DNA of 64,000 nt from Actinoallomurus liliacearum (GCF_039542035.1 NZ_BAABHJ010000023.1:248001-312000), one strand, 5' to 3'; shown: positions 1 to 8,590, counted from the first letter of the stretch. The notes: generated from the sequence alone by a model not told the origin. Translations and numbers: made by a program.

Positions 1-51
1 GACGGCCCGGTCGACGTCGCGCACCGGATAGAGGACGTTGCCGATCTTCAC
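1..51 (-). CDS. VOC/glyoxalase-family protein, N-terminal fragment
   Basis: Only the first 17 codons are inside the window. They read from a GTG (51..49) that overlaps the TGA of the DUF35 gene in a GTGA arrangement, so the two genes are translationally coupled. The start VKIGNVLYPVRDVDRAV resembles the first beta strand of vicinal-oxygen-chelate (glyoxalase/dioxygenase) proteins, where a strand is followed by a VxDxxxAxxF motif. Family assignment from 17 residues is an inference, and the catalytic residues are outside the window. It would belong to the operon under the operator at 453-472. Confidence 0.5.
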   Translation of the reverse strand, partial: MKIGNVLYPVRDVDRAV

Positions 52-446
52 GCTGGCCTCCAGTTGGGGATGCGGCCGAATCCGGGGAGGTCGTCGAAGC
101 GGACCCGCACGGGCATGCCGATCCGCACGTCCTCCGGCGCGAGGTCGCCGACGATGCCGCCGAACGCCCGGACGCCCTCCTGCAGGTCGATCCAGGCGAT
201 CACGTACGGGACCTGGAACCCCGGCAGGAACGCGCGGTGGACGACGCTGAAGGTGTGCACCCGGCCGTGCCCGGACACCGCCTCGTACGGCAGGTCCGCG
301 CCACCGCAGTGCGGGCAGGCGGGCTCGGGGAGGTGGACGCGGCGGCCGCAGTCGCGGCAGCGCTGAACGGCGAGTTCGCCACGCTGGCACGCCTCCCAGT
401 AGGGCGCGGTCAGCGCGCTCGGCCGGGGCAGCGGGCGCGGGTCCAT
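48..446 (-). CDS. Zn-ribbon OB-fold (DUF35) protein
   Basis: 132 aa. An N-terminal helix (PYWEACQRGELAVQRC) is followed by a rubredoxin-like zinc ribbon with Cys pairs CRDC and CPHC at about residues 30-49, then an OB-fold ending in IPNWRPA. This is the standard DUF35 layout. DUF35 proteins are partners of SCP2-type thiolases and aldolases and of MaoC-like hydratases in acyl-CoA and steroid catabolism. The ATG at 446 was chosen because the upstream extension has no homology-like content and runs through the operator at 453-472. There is no clear Shine-Dalgarno sequence, so the message may be leaderless. No thiolase is adjacent; a possible partner is the thiolase at 17965-19074, which has no DUF35 beside it. 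Confidence 0.85.
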   Translation of the reverse strand: MDPRPLPRPSALTAPYWEACQRGELAVQRCRDCGRRVHLPEPACPHCGGADLPYEAVSGHGRVHTFSVVHRAFLPGFQVPYVIAWIDLQEGVRAFGGIVGDLAPEDVRIGMPVRVRFDDLPGFGRIPNWRPA

Positions 447-452
447 CGTTCG

Positions 453-472
453 CCAAGCTAGCGCACGCTTGG
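453..472. promoter_or_regulatory. Putative KstR2-like operator (weak copy, site 1)
   Basis: Inverted repeat CCAAGC-N8-GCTTGG, 7 nt upstream of the DUF35 start. Read on the minus strand, 473..460 gives ACCAAGCGTGCGCT, which matches the left half of AnCAAGnnCTTGnT but not the right half. The arms are the same as at the stronger sites (11735-11754, 51890-51905, 58721-58736), but the spacer is 8 nt instead of 4. Confidence 0.55.
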
Positions 473-576
473 TTGGTCGGCAAGAGATGTGGTTCGCCCA
501 TCCCCGGACCGCTTTGACGGGGGCCACTACGATTGTCCGCGCGGGGCAAACGTAAACGCAGTGAAAAACGGGGCTG

Positions 577-2217
577 ATGGGAAACAAAAAACTCTGGCTG
601 ATCATTGCCGCTGCGCTGGTCGTGGTTCTGGGCGTCGCGGGCGGCGGGGCGTACGTCCTGCTGCGTACGAAGGGCAGCCCGGCGCAGACGGCCGAGGACT
701 TCCTGGCGGGCTGGCGGCGCGGCGACCTGGCGGCGATGCGGGCCGCGACCGTCACACCGCCGGCCGACTTCGACCGGTACTACCAGGGGTTGCGCACCGA
801 CCTGGGGACCACGAAGGTCGGGGTCTCACTCGGGACGGTCACGAAACACGGCAAGCAGGCGACCGCCCCCTTTACCGCGACGCTCACGCTGCCGGCCGGG
901 GACTGGAAGTACCAGGGGAGTCTCCGGCTGGTCACGAGCCACCGCGAGTGGAAGGTCGCCTGGGCGCCGGAGGCCGTCCATCCGGAACTGCACGCCGGTC
1001 AGCACTTCACGACCTCGTCCAAGTGGCTCAAGCGTGGCAGCGTCTTCGCCGCCGACGGCACGCCCATCGACGGCCCCGACGTCTCCGGCTCCGTCCAGCA
1101 GCTGGTCGGCGGCACCGCGCCGCTGACCGACAAGCAGGCCAAGAAGCTCGGTACGCCGTACGCCAAGGGTGACGTCGTCGGGCAGTGGGGCATCCAGCAG
1201 CGCTTCGACAAGCGGCTGGCCGGCACGCCCACCACGACGATCTCGACCGCCGACGCGTCCGAGCACACCGTGAAGTCCGTCGGCGGCTTCACCGGCAAGC
1301 CCGGCCAGAACGTCAAGACCAGCCTCGACCTGCACGTCCAGCGGGCGATGTCGAACGCGCTGCAGGGCCAGGGCAAGCCGACGTCCATGGTGGCGATCCG
1401 CCCCGCGACCGGGCAGATCCTCGCGGTCGGCAACATCCCGGGCGGCTTCGACCGCGCGCTGCAGGGCACCTACCCGCCCGGCTCCACCTTCAAGGTGGTC
1501 ACCGCGTACGCGCTGCTGCAGGCCGGGCTCACCCCCTCGTCCCCCGTCCAGTGCCCCAAGACCGCCAACGTCGGCGGGCAGGTCATCCACAATTCCGAGG
1601 GCGAGGGCGGCGCGGCCAGCATGACGTTCAAGGACGCGCTCGCGGAGTCCTGCAACACGGCTTTCGCCCTCCAGACCCAGAAGCTGCTCAGCGCGGCGAA
1701 GCTGAGCAGCGCGGCGACCGCGCTCGGCTTCAATCAGAAGATCGATCCCGGTGTCACGGCCACCGCCGGCAGCTTCCCCACGCCGACCAGTGACGCGGAG
1801 AAGGCGGTCGCCGGCTTCGGTCAGGGCCGTGACCTGGCCAACGCGCTCAGCATCGCGGGCGTGGCGGCCGGCGTCGCGGACGGCACTTGGCGGCCGCCCG
1901 TGTTCGTCACCGAACCGCACGTTCCGCAGAAGGCCAAGGCGACTCCGCTGAACTCCACGGCGAGGAGCCAGCTGGAGGGGATGATGCGGGCCGTGGTGAC
2001 CTCCGGCACCGCCAAGCCGGCCGGGCTGCCGTCCGGTACGGCGGGCAAGACCGGCACGGCGGAGTACGGCTCGGCGCAGAAGGGCAAGGAGCCGCCGACG
2101 CACGCCTGGTTCATGGGCTACCGCGGTGACGTAGCGTTCGCCGTCGTCGTCGAGGGCGGCGGCTTCGGTGCCAAGGCCGCCGCGCCCATCGCCGCCCGCT
2201 TCCTCAAGGCGCTTTAG
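577..2217 (+). CDS. Penicillin-binding protein, transpeptidase (PBP2a-like)
   Basis: 546 aa. The protein has a short cytoplasmic tail and one membrane anchor (residues about 5-27), then an NTF2-like MecA_N domain (about 35-150), a reduced dimerisation region, and a C-terminal transpeptidase domain from about residue 245. The catalytic motifs are intact: STFK at 303-306 (acyl-serine nucleophile), SCN at 358-360 and KTGT at 491-494. It should cross-link peptidoglycan on the outer face of the membrane. Architecture resembles actinobacterial low-affinity class B enzymes, so a role in beta-lactam tolerance is possible but not shown. The gene is monocistronic, divergent from DUF35 and convergent with endonuclease V. 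Confidence 0.92.
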   Translation: MGNKKLWLIIAAALVVVLGVAGGGAYVLLRTKGSPAQTAEDFLAGWRRGDLAAMRAATVTPPADFDRYYQGLRTDLGTTKVGVSLGTVTKHGKQATAPFTATLTLPAGDWKYQGSLRLVTSHREWKVAWAPEAVHPELHAGQHFTTSSKWLKRGSVFAADGTPIDGPDVSGSVQQLVGGTAPLTDKQAKKLGTPYAKGDVVGQWGIQQRFDKRLAGTPTTTISTADASEHTVKSVGGFTGKPGQNVKTSLDLHVQRAMSNALQGQGKPTSMVAIRPATGQILAVGNIPGGFDRALQGTYPPGSTFKVVTAYALLQAGLTPSSPVQCPKTANVGGQVIHNSEGEGGAASMTFKDALAESCNTAFALQTQKLLSAAKLSSAATALGFNQKIDPGVTATAGSFPTPTSDAEKAVAGFGQGRDLANALSIAGVAAGVADGTWRPPVFVTEPHVPQKAKATPLNSTARSQLEGMMRAVVTSGTAKPAGLPSGTAGKTGTAEYGSAQKGKEPPTHAWFMGYRGDVAFAVVVEGGGFGAKAAAPIAARFLKAL

Positions 2218-2309
2218 GGGCCGCGCGGCCGGACGAAGATCCTCCGGACGGGGCTGGGGCGCCACCGCGTCCTCGCCGCCGGGCCGGGGCGCCCGGCCCG
2301 GCCCGGGGC

Positions 2310-2981
2310 TCAGCCCGCCGCGAGCGCGCTGCGGGAGAGGTGGTCGGCGCGCCGGGTGCTCTCCGGCAGGCGGTAGCGCGGCGTCAGTCGCAGGGTCACG
2401 GCGCACGCCGTGTCCAGGTCGACGCGGTGACCGACGGAGACGAACACCGGCCGGACGCCCGTCTGCGTGCGCAGCGCGCGGCCGACCACCTCGTCGCCCT
2501 CCATGACGGCGCTCCAGGATCCGCGGTCGGCGCCGGGCCGGTCGTACGCGCCGACCAGCCGCGTCTTGCCGACGCCGATCGCCGGCAGGCCGGTCAGCAC
2601 GCCCAGGTGGCAGGCGAGGCCGAACCGCTTCGGGTGAGCGAGCCCGTGGCCGTCGCAGATGAGCAGGTCGGGGGTGACGTTCAGCCGTCGCAGTCCCTCG
2701 ACCAGCGCGGGCAGCTCGCGGAACGCGAAGAGCCCCGGCACGTACGGGAACGTCGGCCGGTCGAGGACCACGGTCTCCTCGACGACCTCGAGGGCGTCCA
2801 GGTCCAGGACGACGACGGCGGCGGCGAGCCGGTCCTCGGCGTACGCGACGTCGAGCCCGGCGACGGTCCGTACGGACGGCGAGTCCGGGCAGGTCAGGTC
2901 GACGCGGGTACGCAGCCGGTCCTGCACGGCCTCGGCCTCACGGACGGTGGCCGGCCACGGGGGGAGATCCGGTACATCCAC
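2310..2981 (-). CDS. nfi: Deoxyinosine 3'-endonuclease (endonuclease V)
   Basis: 223 aa, the normal length for the family. Signatures include GLDVAY with the first metal-binding Asp, FPYVPGLFAFRE containing the PYxP wedge that reads hypoxanthine, DGHGLAHPKRFGLACHLGV with the catalytic acidic and His residues, and IGVGKTRLVG. Endonuclease V nicks the second phosphodiester 3' to inosine in DNA (some homologues act on RNA), starting repair of deaminated adenine. No partner gene is adjacent; it converges with the PBP gene. The first ATG (2981) is kept because conserved residues begin soon after it. Confidence 0.93.
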   Translation of the reverse strand: MDVPDLPPWPATVREAEAVQDRLRTRVDLTCPDSPSVRTVAGLDVAYAEDRLAAAVVVLDLDALEVVEETVVLDRPTFPYVPGLFAFRELPALVEGLRRLNVTPDLLICDGHGLAHPKRFGLACHLGVLTGLPAIGVGKTRLVGAYDRPGADRGSWSAVMEGDEVVGRALRTQTGVRPVFVSVGHRVDLDTACAVTLRLTPRYRLPESTRRADHLSRSALAAG

Positions 2982-3030
2982 GAGGGGTCACGCTACCGGC
3001 ATCCGGCCGGACCGCCGATCGGGCTACCCA

Positions 3031-3044
3031 AGCAAGTGCTCGCT
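3031..3044. promoter_or_regulatory. KstR2-like operator (site 2)
   Basis: AGCAAGTGCTCGCT, one mismatch to AnCAAGnnCTTGnT. It sits 16 nt upstream of the ATG at 3061. A -10-like TATCGT (3049-3054) follows, and its end is exactly 6 nt before the start codon, which is the geometry of a leaderless transcript. Confidence 0.7.
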
Positions 3045-3060
3045 CGCTTATCGTTGCGGC

Positions 3061-3687
3061 ATGCCGATCACCCTGACCGAACTCGCGGCGCCGCGGCACA
3101 GTGCCGTCCTGGTGATGGAGATGCAGCGGGGCGTGGTCGGCGACCTGACGAGTTTCCCCGCGCTCGCCGAGGCCTGCGCCGAGCGCGACGTCGTCGACAA
3201 CGCCGCGCGGGTCGCCGCGGCGGCGCGGGCCGCCGGCGTCCCGGTCGTGCAGTGCACCGCGGCGTTCCGCGCCGACCGCGCGGGCAGCCACACCGACAAC
3301 GCCCCGTTCATCCGCAGGCTGCTGCGCGACCCCGCGCACATGCTGGAGGGGACCCCGGCGATCGAGGTCGTGCCCGACCTGGCCGACCCGGCGGACCTGG
3401 AGTCGCGGCGTTACCACGGCTTCTCGCCGTTCACCGGCACCTCCCTCGACCAGACGCTGCGCTCCCTCGGCGTCCGCACCGTCGTCGCCGTCGGCGTCTC
3501 GCTCAACCTCGGCGTCCCGGGCCTGTGCCTCGAGGCGGTGAACCTCGGCTACCGGGTCGTGGCGGTCACGGACGCGATGGCGGGCGTCCCCGCCGACTAC
3601 GCCGACGCCGTCCTGACCCACACGGTCGGCCTGCTCGCCGCCCGCGCCACCGCCGGTGAACTCGTACGAGCCTGGAAGACCCCCTAG
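3061..3687 (+). CDS. Isochorismatase-like (cysteine hydrolase superfamily) protein lacking the catalytic triad
   Basis: 208 aa with the alpha/beta fold of isochorismatase-like hydrolases. The family's catalytic Asp-Lys-Cys is not preserved: the strand-1 DxQ is EMQ (LVMEMQRGVVG), and the nucleophile position in GVSxNxC is Gly (GVSLNLGVPGLC). No Lys is seen in the segment SRRYHGFSPFTGTSLD. Similar Cys-less proteins occur in mycobacterial lipid-catabolic loci (from memory). It starts leaderless behind operator site 2 and is followed after 8 nt by the SDR gene, so both are probably in the KstR2-like regulon. The reaction is unknown; an amidohydrolase activity should not be assumed. Confidence 0.8.
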   Translation: MPITLTELAAPRHSAVLVMEMQRGVVGDLTSFPALAEACAERDVVDNAARVAAAARAAGVPVVQCTAAFRADRAGSHTDNAPFIRRLLRDPAHMLEGTPAIEVVPDLADPADLESRRYHGFSPFTGTSLDQTLRSLGVRTVVAVGVSLNLGVPGLCLEAVNLGYRVVAVTDAMAGVPADYADAVLTHTVGLLAARATAGELVRAWKTP

Positions 3688-3695
3688 GAGGCCGG

Positions 3696-4427
3696 ATGGA
3701 AGGGCTGTCGCTCGCCGGGCGCACCGCACTGGTGACCGGAGGCGCGGGCGGGATCGGCACGGCGATCTGCGCCGACCTCGCGGGGCTGGGCGCCCGCGTC
3801 GTCGTCGCCGACCTCGACGAGGACGCCGCCCGTACGACCGCCGCCGGCCTCCCGGACGCGGTCGCCGAGCGGGTCGACCTGGCCGACCCGGGGAGCATCG
3901 ACGACCTGGCGGGCCGCGTCGGCGCGGCCGACATCCTCGTCCACAACGCCGGGATCAGCATCGTCGAGCCGTTCGTCGACAGCGACCCGGCGTCCTGGGA
4001 CCTGATGTGGAAGATCAACCTGCGCGCCCCCATGTACCTCACGCGCCTGCTGCTGCCGGGCATGCGCGGCTGGGGGCGGCTGGTGTTCATCTCCTCCGAC
4101 GGCGCGCGGGCGGGCTCCGGCGGCGAGGGGGCGTACGCCGCGACGAAGGCGGGGCTGTTCGGGCTGGCCAAGACCCTGGCGCGCGAGGCCGCCCGGCAGG
4201 GCGTGACCAGCAACGTCGTCTGCCCCGGCCCGACCGACACCCCGATGGTGCGCACCGTCGCCGACCGCCATCCCGGGCTGGTGGACAAGCTCGCCCGGCA
4301 GATCCCGCTGCGCCGCATCGGCCGGCCCGCCGACGTGGCGGGCCTCGTCGCGTTCCTCTGCACCGACCGGGCCGGCTACATCACCGGCCAGACCCTGTCC
4401 GTCAGCGGCGGCATCACCATGTTCTGA
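3696..4427 (+). CDS. Short-chain dehydrogenase/reductase (SDR)
   Basis: 243 aa classical SDR. It has the cofactor loop TGGAGGIG (about 14-21), then VVVADLD with an Asp after strand 2 that favours NAD(H), and the NAG motif (VHNAGIS). The catalytic Ser is in FISSDGA and the YxxxK is YAATK. The C-terminus GYITGQTLSVSGG is typical of 3-hydroxyacyl or 3-oxoacyl reductases. A good SD (AGGAGG) precedes the ATG 8 nt after the previous stop. Co-transcription with the isochorismatase-like gene suggests oxidation of a hydroxyl intermediate in the operator-2 pathway; the substrate is unknown. Confidence 0.9.
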   Translation: MEGLSLAGRTALVTGGAGGIGTAICADLAGLGARVVVADLDEDAARTTAAGLPDAVAERVDLADPGSIDDLAGRVGAADILVHNAGISIVEPFVDSDPASWDLMWKINLRAPMYLTRLLLPGMRGWGRLVFISSDGARAGSGGEGAYAATKAGLFGLAKTLAREAARQGVTSNVVCPGPTDTPMVRTVADRHPGLVDKLARQIPLRRIGRPADVAGLVAFLCTDRAGYITGQTLSVSGGITMF

Positions 4428-4437
4428 CGTGGACCGC

Positions 4438-5643
4438 CTACAGACTCGCGTACGCCGCCTCGAGCAGGCGGTAGGCGCGGACGCCGCCGGAGACCTCGTC
4501 GCCCATGCGGTTCGGGATGTAGGCGAGGGCCAGGCCGCTCTCGATGTCGCCGAGGCTGATCGAGCCGCCGAGGCCCGTGTGCCCGAACGCCGAGTCCCAG
4601 CCCGCCTTGGGCGTGAGGAAGACCAGCGACGGCCGCATGAACCCCAGGCCGAAGGAGCTGTCGATGTACATCACGCGGTCCGGGCCGGCCACCCGGCGTA
4701 CGACGGCGTCGCGCAGCGTCGTACGGGAGACGATCTGGCCGGCCAGCAGGTCGCGGTAGAAGCCGGCGAGCGCCCGGGCCGTCGTCACCATGCCGAGCGC
4801 GGGCCAGCCGGCGCGCAGCATCTCCGGGTTGTTGTTGCCGCCGGGCAGGCGGTTGATGTCGGGGTTGCCGAACGTCCGGTTCAGCAGGCTGTTCGGGTCG
4901 CGGAACCCGGCCATCATCTTGGCGAGGGGGTCGTTCGGGTTCATCGGCCGGGGCACCTCGCCGGTAGCGCTCGGGCCGCCCTTGCGCGCCGACGCGCCCT
5001 TGTCGACCTTCCGGCCCGCGCTGAGCCGGGCGGTCCGCTCGATCACGTCGTCGGGCGCGCCGACGTGCAGGTCCAGGCCGAGCGGCCCGGCGATCTCGTC
5101 GCGCACGAACTCGCCGACGGTACGGCCGGAGCAGCGGCGGACGATCTCCCCGGCCAGCCAGCCGTACGTCAGCGCGTGGTACCCGTGCGCGGTGCCGGGC
5201 TTCCACTCCGGCGCCTGCGCCGCCAGCAGCGCCGCGACCGCGGCCGGGTCGTGGGCCTCGGCGACCGGGACGTCGCGGCTCAGCGCGGGCAGCCCCACCT
5301 GGTGCGACAGCAGGTGCTCGGCGGTCGCGGCCTCCTTGCCGGCGGCGCCGAACTCCGGCCACCACGACGTCACGGGGGCCGCCAGGTCGTACAGGCCGCG
5401 CTCGGCCAGCAGGAGGGCGGACGTGCCGGTCACCGCCTTGGTGCAGGAGAAGGCCAGGCACGGGGTGTCGCGCTCCCAGGGCCGGCCGGACCTGCGGTCC
5501 GCGACACCGCCCCAGAGGTCCACGACGCACCGGTCGCCCAGGTAGACCGCCACGGCCGCGCCGAACTCCTCACCGCGTTCGAAGCCGTCGGTGAACGCCG
5601 TCCGGACCGCCTCGAACGCCGGATCGCAGTGACCTTCGATCAT
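4438..5643 (-). CDS. Serine hydrolase, beta-lactamase fold (class C/family VIII esterase-like)
   Basis: 401 aa. The nucleophile motif is SCTK (in CLAFSCTKAVTG), the YxN-like Tyr lies in HGYHALTYG, and the KTG-equivalent is HTG (FGHTGLGGS). This combination is seen in EstB-type esterases and in actinobacterial lipid-associated lip proteins. No signal peptide is visible, so it is probably cytoplasmic and likely hydrolyses an ester or lactone rather than an antibiotic. The ATG at 5643 was chosen over an upstream TTG (5667) because AGGAGT lies 8-13 nt upstream. It diverges from the cyclase gene with only 26 nt between start codons. Confidence 0.87.
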   Translation of the reverse strand: MIEGHCDPAFEAVRTAFTDGFERGEEFGAAVAVYLGDRCVVDLWGGVADRRSGRPWERDTPCLAFSCTKAVTGTSALLLAERGLYDLAAPVTSWWPEFGAAGKEAATAEHLLSHQVGLPALSRDVPVAEAHDPAAVAALLAAQAPEWKPGTAHGYHALTYGWLAGEIVRRCSGRTVGEFVRDEIAGPLGLDLHVGAPDDVIERTARLSAGRKVDKGASARKGGPSATGEVPRPMNPNDPLAKMMAGFRDPNSLLNRTFGNPDINRLPGGNNNPEMLRAGWPALGMVTTARALAGFYRDLLAGQIVSRTTLRDAVVRRVAGPDRVMYIDSSFGLGFMRPSLVFLTPKAGWDSAFGHTGLGGSISLGDIESGLALAYIPNRMGDEVSGGVRAYRLLEAAYASL

Positions 5644-5669
5644 GTGCCTCACTCCTGGAGGGAACAATT

Positions 5670-6575
5670 GTGAGCGAGTCTAATTGGGGCCGATGGGGGA
5701 CCGACGACGAACGGGGTGCGCTGAACCTCCTCACCCCGGAGGTCGTGCGGGCCGCCACGGCCTGCGTCCGGGAGGGCCGGCCGCTGAGCCTGTCGCTGCC
5801 GATCCGCGGCGCCACGTCCTCCCCGGCGCCGACCACCGTCCCGCACCTGCGCGGACGGCCACTGCCCCAGCACTTCATGTCGGTCGACGCGGGCGACTAC
5901 GCCGCGGGCGCCCGCCCGATCGGCGCGGGCCTGCGGATGGCCGACGACGCCATCGTCGTCACGCCGCACGGAACGACCACGCACATGGACGCGCTGTGCC
6001 ACATGTGGACCGGCGACCGGCTCTACAACGGGCACCCGGCCGGGCGGGTGCGCTCGTACGGCGCGACGCGGTGCGGCATCGACAAGGCGGGTCCGGTGGT
6101 CGGCCGCGGGGTGCTGTTCGACGTCCCGCGGCTCCGGGGCGTGCGTCACCTGGCCGCCGAGGACCGCGTCTCGGCCGAGGACCTGGCGGCGTGCGGGGTG
6201 GAGGTCCGCCCCGGCGACATCGCCGTCGTCCGTACGGGCTGGCCGTTGACCTGGCAGGACTCCCCGGAGGCGTACTGGGCCGGGCAGCCGGGCCTGTCGG
6301 CCGGCGCCGGGCGCTGGCTGGCGGGCCGGGACGTCGCGATGGTGGCGTGCGACAACGCCGCGATCGGCGGCCTCAACGAGCGTCAGCTCGCCGACGAGGA
6401 CCTCGACGACGACCTCCACCTGATCTTCCTGTGGCGGCACGGGATCCACCTGGCCGAGATGCTCTGGCTGGAGGAGCTCGCCGCCACCGGCCGTACGGAC
6501 TTCCTGTTCGTGGCGGCGCCGCTGGCCATCGAGGGCGGCACCGCCAGCCCGATCAACCCCCTGGCCGTCTTGTGA
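5670..6575 (+). CDS. Cyclase family metal-dependent hydrolase (kynurenine-formamidase fold)
   Basis: 301 aa. The metal-binding signature HGTTTHMDALCHMW (HxGTHxDxxxH type) is near residues 106-119, and a later His/Glu-rich helix (LWRHGIHLAEMLWLEEL) completes the site. The family includes formamidases, isatin hydrolase and cyclic amide or lactone hydrolases found in aromatic and lipid catabolic clusters. The GTG start has the SD GGAGGG 7 nt upstream. Being next to an esterase-like hydrolase and a catabolic SDR suggests a ring-opening hydrolysis, which is inference. The gene converges with the SDR gene at 6589. Confidence 0.88.
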   Translation: MSESNWGRWGTDDERGALNLLTPEVVRAATACVREGRPLSLSLPIRGATSSPAPTTVPHLRGRPLPQHFMSVDAGDYAAGARPIGAGLRMADDAIVVTPHGTTTHMDALCHMWTGDRLYNGHPAGRVRSYGATRCGIDKAGPVVGRGVLFDVPRLRGVRHLAAEDRVSAEDLAACGVEVRPGDIAVVRTGWPLTWQDSPEAYWAGQPGLSAGAGRWLAGRDVAMVACDNAAIGGLNERQLADEDLDDDLHLIFLWRHGIHLAEMLWLEELAATGRTDFLFVAAPLAIEGGTASPINPLAVL

Positions 6576-6588
6576 CCGTTCCCCGAGC

Positions 6589-7347
6589 TCACGCCAGGTA
6601 GCCGCCATCGACGTCGAGGACGGTGCCGGTGATGAAGGAGGCGTTCGGACCGGCCAGGAAGGCGATGCCCGCCGCGATCTCCTCCGGGGTGCCGAAGCGT
6701 CCCATCGCGTTGGCGGCACGTTGAACGTCCGCGAAAGGACCGTGCGGTGGGTTCATGTCGGTGGCCACCGAGCCGGGTTGGACGACGTTGACCGTGATGC
6801 CGCGAGGGCCCAGGTCGCGGGCGACTCCCTTCGTGTAACCGACGATGGCGGCCTTGGTGGCGACGTAGTCGGCCACGCCCGGGAACCCGGGCCGGGTGGC
6901 CTGCATGGAGCCGACGGTGATGATGCGGCCGTCGTCCCGCAGGACGGCGGCGGCGGCTCGGACGGCGGCGGTGACGCCGCCGAGGTTGACGGCCAGTTGC
7001 CGGTCGAGGGCGGCCAGGTCGGCCTCGGTGTCGTCGACTCTGCCGGTGACGAACACCGCGGCGTTGTTGACCAGGATGTCGAGTCGGCCGAAGCCGGCGG
7101 CCACACGGTGCACCAGGTCGGCGACCTGGCGTGGGTCGCTCTGGTCGGCACGGTGGGCGGCGGCGCGCCCGCCCGCGCGTTCGATGGCGGTGACCACGTC
7201 GTCGGCCTTGCCGGCGGAGGCGGTGTAGCTGATCGCCACCGCGGCGCCGCCGGCCGCGAGCGCGCGGGCGGTCGCCGCGCCGATGCCTCGAGATCCGCCG
7301 GTGACCAGGGCGACCTTGCCGTTCAACGGCCGTTCCGTCGTATGCAT
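6589..7347 (-). CDS. SDR family oxidoreductase
   Basis: 252 aa classical SDR with TGGSRGIG, the NNAA motif (LVNNAAVFV), a catalytic Ser in GSMQ, YVATK, and the C-terminal FITGTVLDVDGG. Ser/Thr after the glycine motif and an SYT stretch after strand 2 suggest NADPH preference. The ATG at 7347 has an upstream GAGGAA. It lies 26 nt downstream of the MFS gene on the same strand, so the two form an operon that is probably repressed by the divergent MarR protein. The pair resembles stress or xenobiotic-response reductase-plus-efflux units; the substrate is unknown. Confidence 0.9.
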   Translation of the reverse strand: MHTTERPLNGKVALVTGGSRGIGAATARALAAGGAAVAISYTASAGKADDVVTAIERAGGRAAAHRADQSDPRQVADLVHRVAAGFGRLDILVNNAAVFVTGRVDDTEADLAALDRQLAVNLGGVTAAVRAAAAVLRDDGRIITVGSMQATRPGFPGVADYVATKAAIVGYTKGVARDLGPRGITVNVVQPGSVATDMNPPHGPFADVQRAANAMGRFGTPEEIAAGIAFLAGPNASFITGTVLDVDGGYLA

Positions 7348-7373
7348 GGATGATCTGTTTCCTCGTGCGATCG

Positions 7374-8555
7374 TCAGTGGTGGGCGGCCGGTTCCTGGGG
7401 AGTGGGCGCGGCGGCGGGACGGCGGTCGCGTCGTAGCGAGTAGAGCGCGATGAGCAGGCCCACGATGGTGAGGGCGGCGGCGACGGGGTAGATCGAACGC
7501 GGTCCGGGACCGTCGATGAGCCGTCCACCGAGCCATCCGGCGAACGCGGCGGCGAGCTGGAAGCCGGAGGCGTTGACGGCGATGGCGAGAGTGGGGGCGG
7601 CCTGGGCGGTGGCCAGCACGCGGGTCTGCATGCCCGGGATGATCGCGAACGCCAGGACGCCGAGCACGAACCACAGCACGGCGGCGGGCAGCCGGTGACC
7701 GCTGATCGCCCCGCCCACCGCGAGCACCCCTGCCAGGACGGCCAGCAGGCCGGCGAGCGAGGGCATGAGTGCCTTGTCGGCCAGCCATCCGCCCAGGAAG
7801 TTGCCGATGACGGCGCCGGCTCCGTACACCAGCAACAGCACCGGCACCGCCTCGTCGGAGAACCCGCTGACGTCGGTGACCAGGGGCGCCAGGAAGCTGA
7901 AGACGGTGACGACCCCGAGGTTTCCCGCCGCGGTCAGGGCGATGGCCAGCAGAACGTCCCGTCCGGTGAACACCCGCAGCTCACCCGCCAGAGAGCCGAC
8001 GGTCGGGGCGGGCCGGTCGGGGACCGACCGCAGTACCAGGGCCAGGGCGGCGGCGCTGAACGCGGCCACGGCGGCGAAGGTCGCCCGCCAGCCGAGGTCG
8101 TGGCCGATGACGGTGCCCAGCGGAGTGCCGGCGACGATCCCCAGGTTCATGCCCAGCGTCAACCGCGCCACGGTTGAGGCCTGCCTGCCGGCGGGGGCGG
8201 TGGAGACGGCGGTGGAGATCGCGACGGCGAAGAAGGTGGCCACCACCAGACCGGCGACGAAGCGCGCGGCCAGCAGGACCGGGTAGCTGGGCGCGAGGGC
8301 CGAGGCGGCGTTCCCGGCGATGGAGGTGACGATGAGCCCGACGATGAGCGGGCGGCGGGGCAGCCGCGCGGTCAGCGTCGTGACCACCGGTCCGCCAACG
8401 ATCATGCCGAGGGCGTACGCGCTGACCAGCAGCCCCGCCGCCGGAATGGACACCGACAACTCGCGCGACACGTCCGGCAGGATCCCCGCGATGACGAACT
8501 CCCCGGTGGTCAGGCCGAAGACCACCAGCATGAGAGAGAAGACCAGAAAAGGCAT
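7374..8555 (-). CDS. MFS efflux transporter (DHA1-type, 12 TM)
   Basis: 393 aa with about 12 hydrophobic segments. Segment 1 is MPFLVFSLMLVVFGLTTGEF, and the loop 2-3 motif is degenerate (TARLPRRPLIVG). A GTPLGTVIG segment fits antiporter motif C. It resembles Cmx/CmlA and AraJ-like drug exporters of actinomycetes. It is the first gene of a two-gene operon with the SDR and is divergent from the MarR gene, with a perfect inverted repeat (8591-8613) between them. Proton-driven export of a small hydrophobic compound is likely; the substrate cannot be deduced. Confidence 0.9.
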   Translation of the reverse strand: MPFLVFSLMLVVFGLTTGEFVIAGILPDVSRELSVSIPAAGLLVSAYALGMIVGGPVVTTLTARLPRRPLIVGLIVTSIAGNAASALAPSYPVLLAARFVAGLVVATFFAVAISTAVSTAPAGRQASTVARLTLGMNLGIVAGTPLGTVIGHDLGWRATFAAVAAFSAAALALVLRSVPDRPAPTVGSLAGELRVFTGRDVLLAIALTAAGNLGVVTVFSFLAPLVTDVSGFSDEAVPVLLLVYGAGAVIGNFLGGWLADKALMPSLAGLLAVLAGVLAVGGAISGHRLPAAVLWFVLGVLAFAIIPGMQTRVLATAQAAPTLAIAVNASGFQLAAAFAGWLGGRLIDGPGPRSIYPVAAALTIVGLLIALYSLRRDRRPAAAPTPQEPAAHH

Positions 8556-8590
8556 GGCATCGCCTCAAAGTGTTTCGAACTCGTATGTTG

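Noticed and set aside
826..2406. Long open frame on the minus strand opposite the PBP gene
   Set aside because: It is a GC-rich antisense shadow: Arg/Gly/Pro-rich with no domain, while the + strand frame has a complete PBP.
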